From the NCBI RefSeq assembly GCF_002412165.1, contig NZ_NXIA01000007.1, forward strand, positions 1-37,620: DNA of 37,620 nt, read 5' to 3'. Under the pieces are notes generated by a model. It was not told the origin of the DNA and made no database searches. It worked only from the letters and a program-made list of their open reading frames with translations. Origin of the DNA: Curtobacterium sp. 'Ferrero'. Lineage in GTDB: Bacteria > Actinomycetota > Actinomycetes > Actinomycetales > Microbacteriaceae. Below are positions 15,085 through 21,765 of the stretch, one piece after another; the stretch's first letter is position 1; every line of letters starts with the position of its first letter. Made by a program: the position numbers and the translations under genes.

Positions 15085-15906
15085 TCAGGCGAGGTCGAGG
15101 CAGTGCGCCATGATCGCCTGCTGCACCGGCAGGAGTGCGGACTTGAAGTCATGACCGACGAACGCGGGGTGCGCAACGGCATCGGCACTCACCTCGCGTC
15201 CGCGGACGAACGGCGGGCAGGGTGCGAACCGGACACCCTCCGGAGCGGTCTCGAGCAGAGCTGCGGTCATCTGGAAGGGCGCGAGAGCCGCCCCGTTCCG
15301 ACCCGGTCCGTCGGTCAGGACGACGTCGGCCGAGCGGATCGCCGTGGGCAGGTCGTCGGTCCACTCCGCTCCCGGTGAGGCGAGTCCGGCAGGACAGCAC
15401 TGCACGAGGTCGAGGTCGAGGAGGCGGGCGGCTTCCTGCCAGGCGCGGGCGATGTTGCCATCGGCGCCGACGAAGAGGAAGCGGAGCGACCCGACGTGTC
15501 CCTCCGCGCTCAGTGCGAAGAGGTCGGAGAGCACCTCGCAGGGGTGGTTCTCGTCGGTCATGGCATTGACGACCGGCAGGACCCCCGGGGCGGCCAGTCC
15601 ATTGCACACTGCGATGTCCGGGTGCCGCACGACGAGCACGTCGGCCCACGAAGCGAGGTAGGCGGCCACGTCGGCATGCGCCTCGGGCTTGTCGAGCGTC
15701 GTCTCGGGGAACAGGATCGGTTGCAGACCCATCTGGTGAGCGCCGCGCTCGAAGGTGACGCGGGTACGGAGGCTGGTCGCCGGGAAGAACAGCACCGCCG
15801 CTCCGTCCTTGGTCGGACCCCTCCCGGCCACGAAGGCTCCGGCGAGCTCGAACACCGCGCCGACATCGTCCACGCTCCAGTCGTCGAGACGGATGAGCGA
15901 GCGCAC
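15085..15906 (-). CDS. Carbamoyltransferase-like protein with altered active site
   Basis: 273 residues, shorter than the usual 300-330 of ornithine carbamoyltransferases. The carbamoyl-phosphate loop is recognisable as SLRTRVTFE (45-53; family S-T-R-T-R), as are VVRHPD (93-97), NAMTDENHPCEVLSDL (114-129; family HPxQ, here Glu replaces Gln) and FVGADGNIARAW (145-156). The ornithine-binding DVWxSMG segment is replaced by VVLTDGPGRNG, and the HCLP segment by PCPPFVRGREV (229-239). It probably binds carbamoyl phosphate but uses another acceptor, or is not catalytic. GTG start with TACGGT six bases upstream. Divergent from an unknown gene 37 bases away, outside any arg cluster. Confidence 0.75.
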   Translation of the reverse strand: MRSLIRLDDWSVDDVGAVFELAGAFVAGRGPTKDGAAVLFFPATSLRTRVTFERGAHQMGLQPILFPETTLDKPEAHADVAAYLASWADVLVVRHPDIAVCNGLAAPGVLPVVNAMTDENHPCEVLSDLFALSAEGHVGSLRFLFVGADGNIARAWQEAARLLDLDLVQCCPAGLASPGAEWTDDLPTAIRSADVVLTDGPGRNGAALAPFQMTAALLETAPEGVRFAPCPPFVRGREVSADAVAHPAFVGHDFKSALLPVQQAIMAHCLDLA

Positions 15907-15912
15907 GTGACC

Positions 15913-15935
15913 ACCGTAGTGACGCGGACTACGCT
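15913..15935. promoter_or_regulatory. Back-to-back leaderless promoters in a 37-bp gap
   Basis: The minus-strand TACGGT (15918-15913) ends six bases before the GTG at 15906. The plus-strand TACGCT (15930-15935) ends eight bases before the GTG at 15944. The two -10 elements are 11 bases apart, so polymerases firing in opposite directions should exclude each other. Confidence 0.5.
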
Positions 15936-15943
15936 CGGGAGCC

Positions 15944-16471
15944 GTGACGGACGGCGTGGCACGGGCGAGGTCGCTGCTCGACGACGCCGCTCGGGCGCTC
16001 GACGCCGCCGACGCCCGCGACGAGGCCCTCGGCGAGTACGTGGAGCCGAAGGCACTGCTCGGCATCAAGCGCGACCCGACGATCCGGTCCCTGGGCCGCG
16101 TGTGGCGCGTCGGGGCCCTGCTGCTCGGCTCCTCCCCCGAGACGGCCGGCCGGGTCTGGGCGACCGGACGCATCACCCGGGTCACCGAGCCCGGGCGGTC
16201 GCAGTTCGTCTCGGTGTCGGCCGAGGTGCGCCGGGCCTACCGGGCGGCGGCGCAGAAGGGGCACTTCGAGCCGGGCGACACCGTGAACCACAGCGCGACG
16301 CCGATCCCGCTCGACGACACGCTGGTCGACTCCGACGGCGTTCTGTTCGTCGCGGGTGACGTCCCGATGGTCCGCTGGACCCCCACGGCCGGGGCCGCCG
16401 TACCGCTGGACGGCTACCTGGCCGACCGGGTCGCCCTGCTGGTCGACCCGCCGAAGGGCGCGACCGACTGA
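15944..16471 (+). CDS. Conserved-looking hypothetical protein
   Basis: 175 residues, soluble, no signal or membrane segment. Residues 1-45 form an Ala/Asp/Arg-rich amphipathic helix. The remainder looks like a small beta-rich domain with RVWRVGALLLG (52-62), GRVWATGRITRV and a FEPGDTVNHSATPIPLDDTLV segment, ending VDPPKGATD. Codon third positions are strongly G/C, supporting coding. I recognise no family. GTG is supported by TACGCT eight bases upstream. It shares a 37-bp divergent promoter with the carbamoyltransferase-like gene. Confidence 0.7.
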   Translation: MTDGVARARSLLDDAARALDAADARDEALGEYVEPKALLGIKRDPTIRSLGRVWRVGALLLGSSPETAGRVWATGRITRVTEPGRSQFVSVSAEVRRAYRAAAQKGHFEPGDTVNHSATPIPLDDTLVDSDGVLFVAGDVPMVRWTPTAGAAVPLDGYLADRVALLVDPPKGATD

Positions 16472-16497
16472 GCGGGCGCCCGCGGAGCAAGCCCGCA

Positions 16498-16544
16498 GCC
16501 GCCACCGCGCAGCCGGCCACCCCGCGGCCGCCACCGCGCAGCCG
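16498..16544. repeat. Short direct repeat, 2 x 18 bp
   Basis: GCCGCCACCGCGCAGCCG occurs at 16498-16515 and again at 16527-16544 in the 88-base convergent gap between the unknown gene and the SDR. A 12-bp palindrome GCGGGCGCCCGC at 16472-16483 immediately follows the upstream stop codon. Confidence 0.6.
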
Positions 16545-16559
16545 CTACCGCTCCGGTCG

Positions 16560-17429
16560 CTACAGCGAGAAGCCCCCGTCGGACGTGAGCACCTGCCCGA
16601 CCACCCACCCCCCGGCCGTCGTCGACAACCACCCGATGAGCTCCGCCGGGTCCTGTGGCCGACCGACCCGCCCGAACGGTGTGCTCGCCAGGTAGGCGTC
16701 GAGTCCCTCCAGCGACCGGTCGGTCGTCTCCGGGTCCATGTAGCCGGTGTTCACCGGCCCGGGGTTGATCGTGTTGAGGACGACCCCGAGCTCGAGCAGC
16801 TCCTTCGCGACCGTCGCGGTGACCCCGGCGAGCGCGGCCTTGCTCGCGGCGTACGCGACCTCGCCGAGCATGGCGCCGTGGATCTGCCCCGAGGTCATCC
16901 AGAACACGTGCCCGGTGGGTTCGTCGTACGGCCCGGCGCCGACGATCCGGTCGCCCGGGCGCCGGGGCTCGTCCGACCGTGGTGCCCGACGTCGAGCGAA
17001 CTCTGCGGTGAGCAGGAGCGTGGCGCGGGTGTTGACCTCCCAGAAGGCGCCGAGCCGCTCCGGGGTCATGTCGAGGATGCTGCCGTCGTCGCCGCTCTTG
17101 GCGTGGTTGCAGACGAGGACGTCGAGGCCGCCGGTGAGCGCCGCCGCGGTGTCGATCAGCGCGGGGATCGTCGCGGGGTCGGACAGGTCGCCGGGCACGT
17201 CGTCGAACCGTGCGCCGTCGGTGAGGTGTGCGCGGATGCCGTCGCGAACGGCGTCGAGGTCGTCACCGCCCCACGGCAGGTCGAGGTCGTGCGGGCGGTG
17301 GTGGTGGACGACGACGCTGGCGCCGAGGTCGGCGAGCTTCGTGGCGACGGCGAAGCCGATGCCGCGGCGGCGGGAGACCCCGGTGACGAGGGCGGTCTTG
17401 CCGGAGAGGGGCAGTGAGGACGAGGGCAT
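16560..17429 (-). CDS. Short-chain dehydrogenase/reductase
   Basis: 289 residues. Classical SDR pattern: nucleotide loop TGVSRRRGIG (16-25), CNHAK in place of NNAG (107-111), catalytic Ser180 in WMTSGQ, and the Tyr-Lys pair YAASK (Y193, K197). C-terminal NPGPVNTGYM and VGQVLTSDGGFSL complete the fold. The TGxSxxxGIG loop with an Arg run and the extended 40-60 loop resemble FabG-like or EntA-like SDRs annotated as SDR family oxidoreductase; the substrate is unknown. AAAGG lies about eight bases before the ATG at 17429. It is divergent from the photolyase across a region holding palindrome copy 2. Confidence 0.87.
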   Translation of the reverse strand: MPSSSLPLSGKTALVTGVSRRRGIGFAVATKLADLGASVVVHHHRPHDLDLPWGGDDLDAVRDGIRAHLTDGARFDDVPGDLSDPATIPALIDTAAALTGGLDVLVCNHAKSGDDGSILDMTPERLGAFWEVNTRATLLLTAEFARRRAPRSDEPRRPGDRIVGAGPYDEPTGHVFWMTSGQIHGAMLGEVAYAASKAALAGVTATVAKELLELGVVLNTINPGPVNTGYMDPETTDRSLEGLDAYLASTPFGRVGRPQDPAELIGWLSTTAGGWVVGQVLTSDGGFSL

Positions 17430-17514
17430 GGCGAACCTTTCGACGGCGCCGAGCGGCGCACGGATGGGAGTCGAAGAACGGTTCAGCGGCACTGCATGTG
17501 CGCCACCCTACACA

Positions 17515-17564
17515 GGTCGGACGGGAGGCGCGTGGCGGCCCCGCCCCGCGCCTCCCGTCCGACC
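17515..17564. repeat. Palindromic element copy 2 (between divergent genes)
   Basis: A perfect 18-bp stem (17515-17532 with 17547-17564) with arm core CGGACGGGAGGCGCG. The 14-base loop itself contains GGCGG (17534-17538) and CCGCC (17541-17545). It sits about 86 bases upstream of both the SDR start and the photolyase start, so it cannot terminate either gene. Confidence 0.75.
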
Positions 17565-17637
17565 GCAGCGGGTGCACGCACCCCGGAAGCCGCCGTGCAG
17601 TCGGGGGACGACCCGGGCCCGTCGGCGCGCGGTCGCG

Positions 17638-17643
17638 TAGCGT
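17638..17643 (+). promoter_or_regulatory. Leaderless -10 (TAGCGT) of the photolyase gene
   Basis: TAGCGT ends seven bases before the ATG at 17651. No ribosome site is present. Confidence 0.5.
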
Positions 17644-17650
17644 CCGCGGC

Positions 17651-19141
17651 ATGACCGACCAGCGCCGCCGCCTGATCCTGCCGGGCCAGTACGGGCCGGA
17701 CTTCGACGACGGCGGGCCGCTCCTGGTGGTCGAGGCGCGGGAGTTCTGGACCGAGCGGCCGGTGCACCGGGCGAAGGCACACCTGTGGCTGAGTGCACTG
17801 CGCCACCGCGTGCAGGAGCTGCGTGACGCGGGCGAGGGCGACCGGGTCGAGCACGTGCAGGTCGAGACGCTGAAGGAGGCGCTCGTCGGGCGGGACGACC
17901 TCGAGGTGATCGACCCGCCGTCGCGGGTGCTCCGCGCGCAGGTCCGGCACTGGGGCAAGGGCACCGTGGTGCTGCCGAGCCGCGGCTTCGTCACCGAGGA
18001 GGACGAGTTCGCCGAGTGGGCGGCGCAGGGCACGGGGCGGTTCCGCATGGAGGCGTTCTACGAGCGCGTCCGCAAGCGCGAGGGCTGGCTGATGCGGTCG
18101 GACAAGCCCGTGGGCGGGAAGTTCAGCCTCGACGACCAGAACCGGGAGCCCCCGCCCAAGGGTGCGACGACGCTCGGCCTGCCGGAACCGTGGTGGCCGG
18201 AGGAGGACGCGATCGACGACGAGGTCCGCCGCGACCTCGACCGCTGGGAACGCGACGGGATCGCCCGGTTCGTCGGCAACGACGACCGCCGCCGGTTCGC
18301 CGTCACCCACGGCGAGGCCCAGCGCGCGCTGCAGGACTTCGTCTCGAGCAGGCTGAACGACTTCGGCCCGTTCGAGGACGCGACGCTCACGAACGACTGG
18401 ACGATGGCGCACTCGCTGCTCAGCGTGCCGATGAACCTCGGCGTGCTCGACCCGCGCGACGCGATCGAGGCCGCACTCGCCGCGCACCGGGACGACGACG
18501 CGCCGCTCGCCAGCGTCGAGGGCTTCGTGCGGCAGATCGCCGGGTGGCGCGACTACGTCTGGCACCTCTACTGGTGGTTCGGCGACGACTACGGCTCCGC
18601 CGACAACGCCCTGCACGCCACCGAACGGCTGCCCCGGTGGTGGAAGGAGCTCGACGCGTCCGAGATCGACGCCGCGTGCCTGTCCGCGGCGATCGGCGGC
18701 CTGCACGAGCACGGCTGGCTGCACCACATCCAGCGGCTCATGGTGCTCGGCAACTGGGCGCTGCAGCGGGGGTACGACCCGGTGCACCTGACCGAGTGGT
18801 TCACGGACGTGTTCGTCGACGGCACCGACTGGGTGATGCCGGCGAACATCATCGGCATGTCGCAGCACGCCGACGGGGGCAAGGTCGCCACGAAGCCGTA
18901 CGCCTCGGGCGGGCGGTACATCGACCGGATGTCGGACCACTGCGGCGGGTGTCGCTTCGACCCGACGAAGCGCCTCGGCGAGGACGCCTGCCCGTTCACG
19001 GCCGGGTACTGGGCGTTCCTGGCGCGCACCGAGCCCCAGCTGCGACACAACAACCGCATGGCGCGGCCCTTGCAGCAGATGCGGAAGCTGTCGGACCTCG
19101 ACGACGTGGTCGCCCAGGAGGCGCGGCGCGGCACGCCCTGA
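17651..19141 (+). CDS. phrB: Fe-S bacterial (6-4) photolyase / cryptochrome (PhrB type)
   Basis: 496 residues. N-terminal domain begins RLILPGQYGPDF, typical of the deoxyribodipyrimidine photolyase-related (FeS-BCP) family. The FAD-binding C-terminal half contains HHIQRLMVLGNWAL (358-371) and SQHADGGKVATKPYASGG (404-421). Four Cys (C343, C431, C434, C447; CGGC and ACPF) are spaced exactly as the [4Fe-4S] ligands C350, C438, C441 and C454 of Agrobacterium PhrB. It repairs UV (6-4) photoproducts with light using FAD and, in PhrB, a lumazine antenna. The ATG follows TAGCGT by seven bases. A compact terminator hairpin starts 10 bases past the stop. Confidence 0.92.
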   Translation: MTDQRRRLILPGQYGPDFDDGGPLLVVEAREFWTERPVHRAKAHLWLSALRHRVQELRDAGEGDRVEHVQVETLKEALVGRDDLEVIDPPSRVLRAQVRHWGKGTVVLPSRGFVTEEDEFAEWAAQGTGRFRMEAFYERVRKREGWLMRSDKPVGGKFSLDDQNREPPPKGATTLGLPEPWWPEEDAIDDEVRRDLDRWERDGIARFVGNDDRRRFAVTHGEAQRALQDFVSSRLNDFGPFEDATLTNDWTMAHSLLSVPMNLGVLDPRDAIEAALAAHRDDDAPLASVEGFVRQIAGWRDYVWHLYWWFGDDYGSADNALHATERLPRWWKELDASEIDAACLSAAIGGLHEHGWLHHIQRLMVLGNWALQRGYDPVHLTEWFTDVFVDGTDWVMPANIIGMSQHADGGKVATKPYASGGRYIDRMSDHCGGCRFDPTKRLGEDACPFTAGYWAFLARTEPQLRHNNRMARPLQQMRKLSDLDDVVAQEARRGTP

Positions 19142-19151
19142 CGGCGTGCGT

Positions 19152-19172
19152 CCGCGACGTGGGCCGTCGCGG
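19152..19172 (+). terminator. Terminator-like hairpin after the photolyase gene
   Basis: A perfect 8-bp stem CCGCGACG / CGTCGCGG with a five-base loop, starting 10 bases after the stop codon. No T-tract. Confidence 0.5.
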
Positions 19173-19181
19173 CGGGGCCGA

Positions 19182-19199
19182 CCCGTGCCTCCCGTCCGG
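19182..19199. repeat. Palindromic element copy 3, right arm only
   Basis: CCCGTGCCTCCCGTCCGG matches the right arm of copy 1, but the matching left arm is absent. A decayed or truncated copy, nine bases beyond the photolyase terminator hairpin. Confidence 0.5.
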
Positions 19200-19286
19200 T
19201 GCGATGCCGGGCTGCGCGGCGCGGTCGCGCCGGGTGGGCCCCGTCTCGTCTCCTGACGGCGCTGTCGCGCCGTGACGCGCTCCCGA

Positions 19287-19292
19287 TAGTGT
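19287..19292 (+). promoter_or_regulatory. Leaderless -10 (TAGTGT) of the Eis-like gene
   Basis: TAGTGT ends seven bases before the GTG at 19300. Confidence 0.5.
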
Positions 19293-19299
19293 CGAGGGC

Positions 19300-20631
19300 G
19301 TGAGCAACGAGGCATTCGACGAACGGTACGAGCTGCGCGCCTTCGCGCCCGCACTCGACGAGCAGGGGGCACCGACCGCCGAGACGTCCGCGTGGATGAG
19401 CGCGGTCGGCCTGGGGTTCCACGAGGCCGACGCGAAGCCGGAGCACGCGGCGCGCGCGGTGGCCGAGTACGCCGCCGACGGGCAGACGTGGCTCGGCGCG
19501 TACCGACGCGACCCGGTCCTGGGGTCCGTCGACGAGAAATGGCCGGCGGGCACGTTCGCCTGGTTCCGCAAGGCGCTGAGCTGGGGCGACGGCAGCACGG
19601 TGGACACGCAGGCCATCTCCGCCGTGACGGTGCGCCCGACCGAGCGCCGGCGCGGGATCCTCCGGGCGATGATGACGCACGCGCTCCGCCAGGGTGTCGC
19701 CGAGGGGTACGCGGTGGCGTCCCTCACCGCCTCCGAAGGCACGATCTACCGGCGCTTCGGCTTCGGCAGCGCGATCCGCGAGCGGGCCGTCAGCGTCCGC
19801 CGCGAGCGCGCGCTGCCGCTGCTCGCGCCGACCTCCGGCACCGTGACCGTCGTCACGCCGCAGTGGCTCGAGGCCGGCCCTGCCCGGTCGGTGTTCGACC
19901 GGTTCGACGCCCGCACGCCGGGGTCGATGGTGCGCAACACCGGCACGTGGCCGGTCGTGCTCGGACTCCGCGGACACGACGGTGAGCCCGCACCCGAGGT
20001 CCGCGCCGCGGTGCACCTGCCCGAGGGAGCGACCTCCGCCGACGACGCCGACGGGTACGTGACCTGGCGGGTCAAGGAGGGGCAGGGGCGCGACGAGGAG
20101 ACCGTGCTCCAGGTCGTCGACCTCGTCTACGCCTCCGACCAGGCGTACCTGGCGCTGTGGGAGTTCCTGCTCTCGATCGACCTCAACGACGTCGTGCGGT
20201 ACGCCCGCTCGCGGCTGGACGACCCCATCGTCGCGGCGCTCGGCGACAACCGGGCGTACGACATCGACCACGAGGAGGACCACGTCTGGCTGCGGGTCCT
20301 CGACGTCCCCGCGGTGCTCGGGTCGCGGCCGTACGCGGTCGACGGATCCCTCACGCTGGCCGTCACCGACGCGATGGGCTTCGCTGCGGGCACCTACCGG
20401 CTCGACGTGGTCGACGGGCGTGGCACGGTCACGCGCACGGCCGAGTCCCCCGTGTCCGACGCCGACGTCCGGCTCGACGTGGCCGACCTCGGCGCGCTCC
20501 TCATCGGTTCGGTGTCGCCGGTGACGCTCGCCGCCGCCGGGCTCGTGCGGGCCGACGACCCCGCGGTGGTGGTCCGGCTGCGCGCGATGTTGCTGCCGAT
20601 CCGGACGCCGCACGGGATCACGTACTTCTGA
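19300..20631 (+). CDS. Eis-like GNAT N-acetyltransferase
   Basis: 443 residues, the size and layout of Eis: an N-terminal GNAT domain, a second GNAT-like domain and a C-terminal SCP2-like sterol-carrier domain (from about 300). The acetyl-CoA loop VTVRPTERRRGILRAM (109-124) and SLTASEGTIYRRFGFG (141-156) are the family's signatures. The protein ends in Phe, as Eis does, where the terminal carboxylate acts as catalytic base. Mycobacterial Eis acetylates aminoglycosides and Lys side chains; the substrate here is unknown. Its TGA overlaps the ATG of the DUF2087 gene by one base (TGATG), so the two are probably co-translated. Confidence 0.88.
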   Translation: MSNEAFDERYELRAFAPALDEQGAPTAETSAWMSAVGLGFHEADAKPEHAARAVAEYAADGQTWLGAYRRDPVLGSVDEKWPAGTFAWFRKALSWGDGSTVDTQAISAVTVRPTERRRGILRAMMTHALRQGVAEGYAVASLTASEGTIYRRFGFGSAIRERAVSVRRERALPLLAPTSGTVTVVTPQWLEAGPARSVFDRFDARTPGSMVRNTGTWPVVLGLRGHDGEPAPEVRAAVHLPEGATSADDADGYVTWRVKEGQGRDEETVLQVVDLVYASDQAYLALWEFLLSIDLNDVVRYARSRLDDPIVAALGDNRAYDIDHEEDHVWLRVLDVPAVLGSRPYAVDGSLTLAVTDAMGFAAGTYRLDVVDGRGTVTRTAESPVSDADVRLDVADLGALLIGSVSPVTLAAAGLVRADDPAVVVRLRAMLLPIRTPHGITYF

Positions 20632-21215
20632 TGGCCGCGGCGGGGTCGTCGGTGTCTTCGGGGTCGTCGGGGTCATCCGGACCGTCGGGGTCATCCGGAC
20701 CGTCGGGGTCATCCGGACCGTCGGGGTCATCCGGATCGTCGGGGTCATCCGGGGCGGTCACGGGGGTCGCTCGCGCCGTCGCTCGGGCGCGGCAGGCGGT
20801 CGCCGTGCTCGCGAGCCCGACCCTGCGGGCCGCGCTGCTCGCAGGCGGCGAGCTCGACGAGCGCACCCGCGCGGCCGTCGACGCGTTCGACTGGGTGGAC
20901 GAACACGGCCCGGACCAGAAGCTGCTCGGCGCGACCGCCCGCGACCTGCAGGTCCTGCAGGCACCGGCCGCCGTGCTCGAGTTCGACCGGATCGCCCGCA
21001 TGCCCGCCTCGGACGCCGAGCGGGTCCCGCTGTCGCTGCGGATCGTCGAGGTCGTCGGCGATCGGCTCGGCCGTGCCCGACCCGTGACCGAGCCCGTCCT
21101 CAACGCGGCCATCGCGATGTTCGCGGAGGACGTCGCCGTCGTGCGGCGTGACGCGGTCGACCACGGGATGCTCGAGCGCACCGAGGACGGCGCTTCCTAC
21201 CGGTTCGCGCGGTAG
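20631..21215 (+). CDS. DUF2087 protein with repetitive Ser/Gly/Pro N-terminus
   Basis: 194 residues. Residues 1-41 are a low-complexity Ser/Gly/Pro tract encoded by an 18-bp tandem repeat. A helical middle region follows (about 42-140, LASPTLRAALLAGG...). The C-terminus (about 155-194: EPVLNAAIAMF, VVRRDAVDHGMLERT, ASYRFAR) matches the DUF2087 pattern, a small winged-helix-like domain often fused to regulators. The ATG overlaps the Eis-like stop by one base, supporting this start. A start beyond the repeat (for example near VARAVARARQ) cannot be excluded. The last 19 bases overlap the convergent small gene. Possible role: DNA-binding regulator paired with the acetyltransferase; this is inference. 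Confidence 0.75.
   Translation: MAAAGSSVSSGSSGSSGPSGSSGPSGSSGPSGSSGSSGSSGAVTGVARAVARARQAVAVLASPTLRAALLAGGELDERTRAAVDAFDWVDEHGPDQKLLGATARDLQVLQAPAAVLEFDRIARMPASDAERVPLSLRIVEVVGDRLGRARPVTEPVLNAAIAMFAEDVAVVRRDAVDHGMLERTEDGASYRFAR
20663..20752. repeat. Tandem repeat, five 18-bp units, in frame
   Basis: Five consecutive 18-base units with consensus ACCGTCGGGGTCATCCGG (20663-20680, 20681-20698, 20699-20716, 20717-20734, 20735-20752). Three middle units are identical and the outer two differ at one or two bases. Each unit encodes six residues of Ser, Gly and Pro/Ser, so changes in unit number preserve frame. A degenerate partial unit precedes the array. Confidence 0.9.
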
Positions 21216-21547
21216 CTGCGGTCGATGCGTTCCTGCCGGGTCCGTTCGCTGTGGTCCTGCCGTGTCCCAGTCCGTTCCAGGCAGTCGACGGTGACGGCGA
21301 TGGGCCACGCCTCGTCGTCGACCAGGACGTACCGGAGTCCGAGCGGCAGGTCGTGACCGTCGTCGGCGGAGACCACCACGCCCTCCAGGCCGACGAGGTG
21401 TCCCGAGCCCCGGCTGTAGCGGACGCGGTCGCCGATGACCGGCATGCGGACGGTGTCGGGGTCGGGCTCGGGATCGAAGTCGAGTGCCGGACCGGGCCCG
21501 ACCGGGAAGGGCGCAGTCGTCGGGGCCGCCGCCAGCAGGAGGCTCAT
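21197..21547 (-). CDS. Small hypothetical protein
   Basis: 116 residues from ATG at 21547. An Ala/Pro-rich N-terminus (about 1-35) precedes a compact part with MPVIGDRVRYSRGSGHLVGLEGVVVSADDG (about 35-64), LRYVLVDDEAWPIAVTVDCLERTG and a charged tail ending SYRANR. The GDRVRY...GLEGVVV...VDDEAWPI pattern resembles small SH3-like or KOW-like beta barrels, but I do not recognise a family. GAGGG lies about six bases before the ATG. Overlaps the DUF2087 gene tail-to-tail by 19 bases. Upstream in-frame sequence is antisense to the next gene and Arg-rich, so longer starts were rejected. Confidence 0.65.
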   Translation of the reverse strand: MSLLLAAAPTTAPFPVGPGPALDFDPEPDPDTVRMPVIGDRVRYSRGSGHLVGLEGVVVSADDGHDLPLGLRYVLVDDEAWPIAVTVDCLERTGTRQDHSERTRQERIDRSYRANR

Positions 21548-21752
21548 CGCTCGCCCTCGGGGTGCGCATGTGGTGTCGCGTGCTCGTCCATCGGTTCGCC
21601 TCCGGGTCGGCTCCTCACGGCTGCGGGTCGAGCCGTGCCGGGACCGTACGTCGCACCCGCTCCTCGACGCGACACATCCTCGAACACTTGCGGGAACCTG
21701 CACCGATGCCCCGCGCCCGGCTCCCCGGCTCCCGGCTCCCGCCCGAGCGCGG

Positions 21753-21758
21753 TAGCCT
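21753..21758 (+). promoter_or_regulatory. Leaderless -10 (TAGCCT) of the cyclase-fold gene
   Basis: TAGCCT ends seven bases before the ATG at 21766. Confidence 0.5.
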
Positions 21759-21765
21759 GCGCCGC

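Noticed and set aside
16472..16559. Repeat-rich convergent gap as a possible CRISPR or attachment site
   Set aside because: Only two 18-bp copies 29 bases apart with no array, no cas genes and no integrase or tRNA nearby.
18589..20748. Very long minus-strand open frame opposite the photolyase, Eis-like and DUF2087 genes, opening with a repeated Met-Thr-Pro-Thr pattern
   Set aside because: It is antisense to three well-supported genes and reads as Arg/His/Gly-rich sequence. The repeat at its start is just the reverse strand of the 18-bp minisatellite. Long antisense frames are expected at this G+C.
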